DNA of 7,683 bases from Chloroflexia bacterium (GTDB lineage: Bacteria; Chloroflexota; Chloroflexia; QHBQ01; JADMIH01), in NCBI GenBank assembly GCA_025927935.1, contig JAICKM010000319.1, positions 1 through 7,683 on the forward strand, written 5' to 3'. A model generated the notes under the pieces. The model saw nothing but the letters and a program-made list of their open reading frames with translations. It was not told where the DNA came from and made no database searches. The stretch's first letter is position 1; the number at the start of each line of letters is the position of its first letter. This document shows positions 5,176 to 7,683 of the stretch, in pieces. Made by a program: the position numbers and the translations under genes.

Positions 5176-7028
5176 GGCGTAGGCTCGATGGCGGTGAAAT
5201 AGCGGCGCACCAGGTCTTTCATGCCCGACGGGATGTAGGTCGTGCTCAGCGTCTTTTGCGCGTTGTCGTTATACGTCCCGTAGACCTGCTGGTAGGGCAC
5301 GGTCGCGTTGCCGGTGGCCGGGTCCACGTTCACGCCGGTGACGCCGGTCTCGCCCGAATTGGGCCGGGCCGCCACGCCGACGGGCGTGCCCTGGGCGTTG
5401 AGCGTGCTGGGCGGCACGACCACCGGCTCGGTATGCTGGTTGCCCGCGCCGCTCCCGCCGACCCCACCGCCCTGGCCTTGCCCCTGACCTTGTCCCTGGC
5501 CCTGGCCTTGCCCTTGGCCCTGACCTTGCCCCTGGCCTTGGCCTTGCCCTTGGCCCTGACCTTGCCCTTGCCCCTGCACGGCCACCGGCGTGCCCTGGCC
5601 GGGGGTGCCGGGCACCAGCACCGGCGTGCCCGTCCCGGTAAACGTGCCCGGCACGACCGTCCCTGCCAGGCTCACGGACGTGCCGAGGGTCAGCGGGGTG
5701 CCGAGGGCCAGAGGCGTGCCGCCCGCGATGGGCGTGCCGCCGGGCAGTGGAGTGCCGGCGGGGGTGCCCAGCGCCACCGCCGTGCCCGGTATGGGCGTTG
5801 GGCCGGGCGTCCCGGTGGTCTGCGGCGGCTGGCCGCTGGCCGCGATGTTGTTCTTGCTGGTTTGCAGTTGGGCCAGCGCCTGGTTGAGCTCCTGCTGGGT
5901 GGCCTGCTGCTGCGCGGCTGTCCCCATCTGCTGCGCCAGGTTATCGAACGCCTGCTGAGCCGCCTTCGGGTCGCCGCTCTGCGCCGCGCGGGCCGCGTCT
6001 TCCAGGCTCTGCGCCAGCGCCGGGTCGTTGGCCGCAGCCTCGGCGGCGGCCTGGCGCATTCCCTCGGCCAGCGCCTGGCGATCCGCCGGCGACATTTTCA
6101 CCGCGTCGGCTCCGGCTTGCTTCAGATCCTTGGCCGCCTCCTGGCTGTCGCCGCGCTGGAGCGCCTTCCCGGCCTCGCCCAGGGCGCCCGGCTGTCCGGC
6201 CATGCGTTGCGCCAGGGCATCCATCGCCGCTTGCTCGCCCGGCGCGCGGGGGTCGATCTGCTTTTGCAGCGCCGCCTCCGCGTCCGACAGGCGGGCCATC
6301 GCCTGATCGCGGCTCAGGTTGCCCGCCTGGAGATCGTGGTGCAGTTGATCAAGCTGGGCCAGCAACTCCTGTTTGGCCGGATCGTTCGCGCCGGGCCGGG
6401 CGGCCAGGTCCTTGCGCAACTGCTCGATCTTCTCGGCCTCGGCCTGCTGTTGCTGGCGGATGGCGTTTTGCTCGTCCCAGTAGCCCTGCAACGGGTTGGG
6501 CGCCAGCAGGGCCGCGCCGAAGGCGCCCAGCAGCAGCACCGGCAGCAGCAGCGCCGTGCGCCCCGGCGCCAGCGGCACGCGCGCCGGCAGATCCGGAAGC
6601 GCGCGCTCCAGGCTGGCGCTTGCGTCGGCAAGTTGCGCCGCGCGCAGCATCGGCGCTTCACCGGCCCACGGGCGGTCATGAGCCTCGACGGCGGTCGCCA
6701 CCTTCTCATCTAGCGCTAGCAGGGCATCGGCCCGGCGGGCCACGCCCAGGCGCGGGCGGGCGCGCAGCACGGCGTAGGCGGTGCGCCCGCCCACCGCCCC
6801 GATCAGCAGCACGGCTGCGACTCCGGCAACTTCTACTGGAGGCAGGATGGGCGCGAGACGCGCGGCCACTGCCAGCAGGATCGCCAGCGCCAGCGCCACA
6901 GTCCCGGCCAGGGGTGCGCCCTGCACGGCGTCTTGCCGGCGCAGGCGGCGCTCCACGACGCCCAGCGCCCGCAATAGCGCGGCATAGGGCGTGGCGGTCG
7001 TGTCTACCGGCGGCACGGTGCGCTGCAT
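5172..7028 (-). CDS. DUF4175-like membrane-anchored coiled-coil protein with repeat linker
   Basis: This 618-residue protein has three predicted membrane helices (about 40-59, 64-81 and 158-177). The first two are followed by a basic, probably cytoplasmic segment (RARPRLGVARR), which places residues after 178 outside the membrane. A long Gln/Ala/Glu-rich helical region (about 183-395) follows, probably coiled coil. Then come a Gly-Thr-Pro linker (about 406-484), an 18-unit Gln-Gly tract (485-520) and a C-terminal module with VPYQQVYGTYNDNAQ and DLVRRYF. This layout matches my recollection of DUF4175-type proteins found near DUF58 and vWA genes, but I could not confirm the family by alignment. 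The ATG directly follows the permease stop codon (TAAATG) and has GGGAG eight bases upstream. The next gene overlaps its stop by four bases. A structural or scaffolding role in the envelope is an inference. Confidence 0.8.
   Translation of the reverse strand: MQRTVPPVDTTATPYAALLRALGVVERRLRRQDAVQGAPLAGTVALALAILLAVAARLAPILPPVEVAGVAAVLLIGAVGGRTAYAVLRARPRLGVARRADALLALDEKVATAVEAHDRPWAGEAPMLRAAQLADASASLERALPDLPARVPLAPGRTALLLPVLLLGAFGAALLAPNPLQGYWDEQNAIRQQQQAEAEKIEQLRKDLAARPGANDPAKQELLAQLDQLHHDLQAGNLSRDQAMARLSDAEAALQKQIDPRAPGEQAAMDALAQRMAGQPGALGEAGKALQRGDSQEAAKDLKQAGADAVKMSPADRQALAEGMRQAAAEAAANDPALAQSLEDAARAAQSGDPKAAQQAFDNLAQQMGTAAQQQATQQELNQALAQLQTSKNNIAASGQPPQTTGTPGPTPIPGTAVALGTPAGTPLPGGTPIAGGTPLALGTPLTLGTSVSLAGTVVPGTFTGTGTPVLVPGTPGQGTPVAVQGQGQGQGQGQGQGQGQGQGQGQGQGQGQGQGQGQGGGVGGSGAGNQHTEPVVVPPSTLNAQGTPVGVAARPNSGETGVTGVNVDPATGNATVPYQQVYGTYNDNAQKTLSTTYIPSGMKDLVRRYFTAIEPTP
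5469..5576 (-). repeat. Gln-Gly tandem repeat, 18 units, with 36-bp higher-order period
   Basis: The minus strand encodes 18 consecutive Gln-Gly dipeptides using mixed codons (CAA/CAG with GGC/GGG/GGT/GGA). Units 3-8 and 9-14 are identical at 34 of 36 bases, and units 15-18 continue the pattern imperfectly. The tract therefore grew in part by duplicating six-unit blocks. It should be a flexible, uncharged extracytoplasmic linker. Confidence 0.95.
5577..5813 (-). repeat. Degenerate Gly-Thr-Pro linker repeats
   Basis: This part of the DUF4175-like gene encodes about 79 residues in which Gly-Thr-Pro occurs nine times at irregular 4- to 24-residue intervals. Related Gly-Thr-x triplets (GTA, GTS, GTV, GTF) occur between them. 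It forms a low-complexity stalk between the helical region and the Gln-Gly tract. The repeated codons appear as many GGCGTGCC copies on the plus strand. Confidence 0.85.
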
Positions 7029-7683
7029 TTATCCGGCTCCCATCGGCGGGGGTGGTGGCCCCGCGGCCCCGGCGGGCGGGCCAGCAGACGGCTCCGCCGG
7101 GGCAGGTTCATGCGGCCGCACCGGTTGCCCAGTGATATGCACAGGCGGAGGAGGCGGCACAGGCACCGGCGCACCTTCCAGCGGCGGCGCCACCAGCGCG
7201 GCGCCCGGCCCGCCGGGCAGGCTCGGCGGCACCCGCCGCGGTGCGCCCTGGCTGCGCACCAGCGGCAGGCGCCGGATGCTCCACCACAACACAATCAGGC
7301 TGCCCACCAGGGCAAAGAGGCAGTATGCGATCCACGGATGCAAGACCGGCAGGCTCTGGCCGTTGACGATGTTGGTATCGAAGAAAAAGAACAGCGGCTT
7401 GCCCTGGCGCAGATAGTTCTCGCTCAATCCCATAGCGATCAGGGGATTGGTCGAGAGCAAGATGCCCGAAAAATAGATGAACGGAATATTGTTCGACAGC
7501 GCCGAGCCATTACCGTTCGCGCCGAGGATGATTGTTGCGATGAACCAGAGGAACGGCAGCCCGGCCAGCATCAGCAGCAGCGTGCCGTAGGACAGCACCG
7601 TGGACGCCGCCGTGCTGCGCATCAGGCTCGACCAGAAGATGCCGATGCTGCCGTAGAACAGCGCGGCGCAAATCAGCACCACC
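7029..7683 (-). CDS. ABC-2 type transporter permease, C-terminal part (truncated by window edge)
   Basis: Only the last 217 residues are in the window. The open GTG at the edge is probably an internal Val codon rather than the start. The visible part has hydrophobic helices at about 1-16, 28-53, 66-85 and 117-136. GIFWSSLMRSTAASTVLSYG resembles the conserved stretch after the cytoplasmic loop in ABC-2 permeases, and a large hydrophilic loop (about 86-116) precedes the last helix. An export role, with an ATPase encoded further upstream outside the window, is expected from the family. After the last helix comes a basic RRLPLVR and then a proline-rich tail, 27 Pro in 81 residues (137-217), probably cytoplasmic and disordered. 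The stop codon abuts the ATG of the DUF4175-like gene, so the two are cotranscribed. The substrate is unknown. Confidence 0.75.
   Translation of the reverse strand, partial: VVLICAALFYGSIGIFWSSLMRSTAASTVLSYGTLLLMLAGLPFLWFIATIILGANGNGSALSNNIPFIYFSGILLSTNPLIAMGLSENYLRQGKPLFFFFDTNIVNGQSLPVLHPWIAYCLFALVGSLIVLWWSIRRLPLVRSQGAPRRVPPSLPGGPGAALVAPPLEGAPVPVPPPPPVHITGQPVRPHEPAPAEPSAGPPAGAAGPPPPPMGAG

Noticed and set aside
5469..5576. Gln-Gly tract as a CRISPR-like array
   Set aside because: It is in frame inside a gene with 6- and 36-bp periods and no unique spacers.
5256..6713. Plus-strand open frame of 485 codons with Leu/Ala/Pro repeats
   Set aside because: Its repeats are the complement of the Gln-Gly tract on the coding strand. 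The minus-strand protein has coherent membrane and coiled-coil features and coupled starts and stops.

Overview
This is a GC-rich bacterial window in which every supported gene lies on the minus strand, so it reads from right to left. Two features point, with moderate confidence, to a member of the Chloroflexota. One is the set of envelope genes, whose linkers are rich in Gly-Thr-Pro. The other is a dispersed-type palindrome beginning TTGTCATTCTGAGCG. No rRNA, dnaA or other phylogenetic marker is present to settle the lineage.

Layout in transcription order. (1) 7683-7029: the C-terminal part of an ABC-2 type permease, cut by the window edge, with a long proline-rich cytoplasmic tail. (2) 7028-5172: a 618-residue membrane-anchored protein resembling the DUF4175 family. 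It has three predicted membrane helices, a long Gln/Ala-rich helical region, a Gly-Thr-Pro linker, an 18-unit Gln-Gly tract and a conserved-looking C-terminal module. (3) 5175-4807: a 122-residue Arg-rich protein with two membrane helices. These three are tightly coupled (TAA-ATG junction, then a GTGA overlap). (4) 4806-4574: a 233-bp gap holding a 78-bp imperfect palindrome. (5) 4573-4253: a small single-domain cupin whose start must be moved inward, away from the palindrome. (6) 4213-3215: a DUF58 protein with an intact MIDAS metal site. (7) 3213-1297: a BatA-like von Willebrand factor A (vWA) membrane protein whose MIDAS serines are both glycine. (8) 1296-1194: a gap of about 50% GC (51 of 103 bases by hand count) packed with DnaA-box-like 9-mers and bracketed by a 25-bp inverted repeat. 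(9) 1193-45: DNA polymerase IV (DinB), with a beta-clamp-binding motif at its C-terminus.

Items 1-3, 6 and 7 look like one envelope-associated functional group: an ABC exporter plus the DUF58/BatA/DUF4175-like proteins usually grouped with a MoxR AAA+ ATPase. No MoxR gene is visible; a cupin sits directly upstream of DUF58, a position MoxR often occupies. The polymerase is a separate unit. The most unusual feature is the structured DnaA-box cluster between the BatA-like gene and dinB. It could be a DnaA-responsive promoter, a DnaA-titration site or part of a replication origin.
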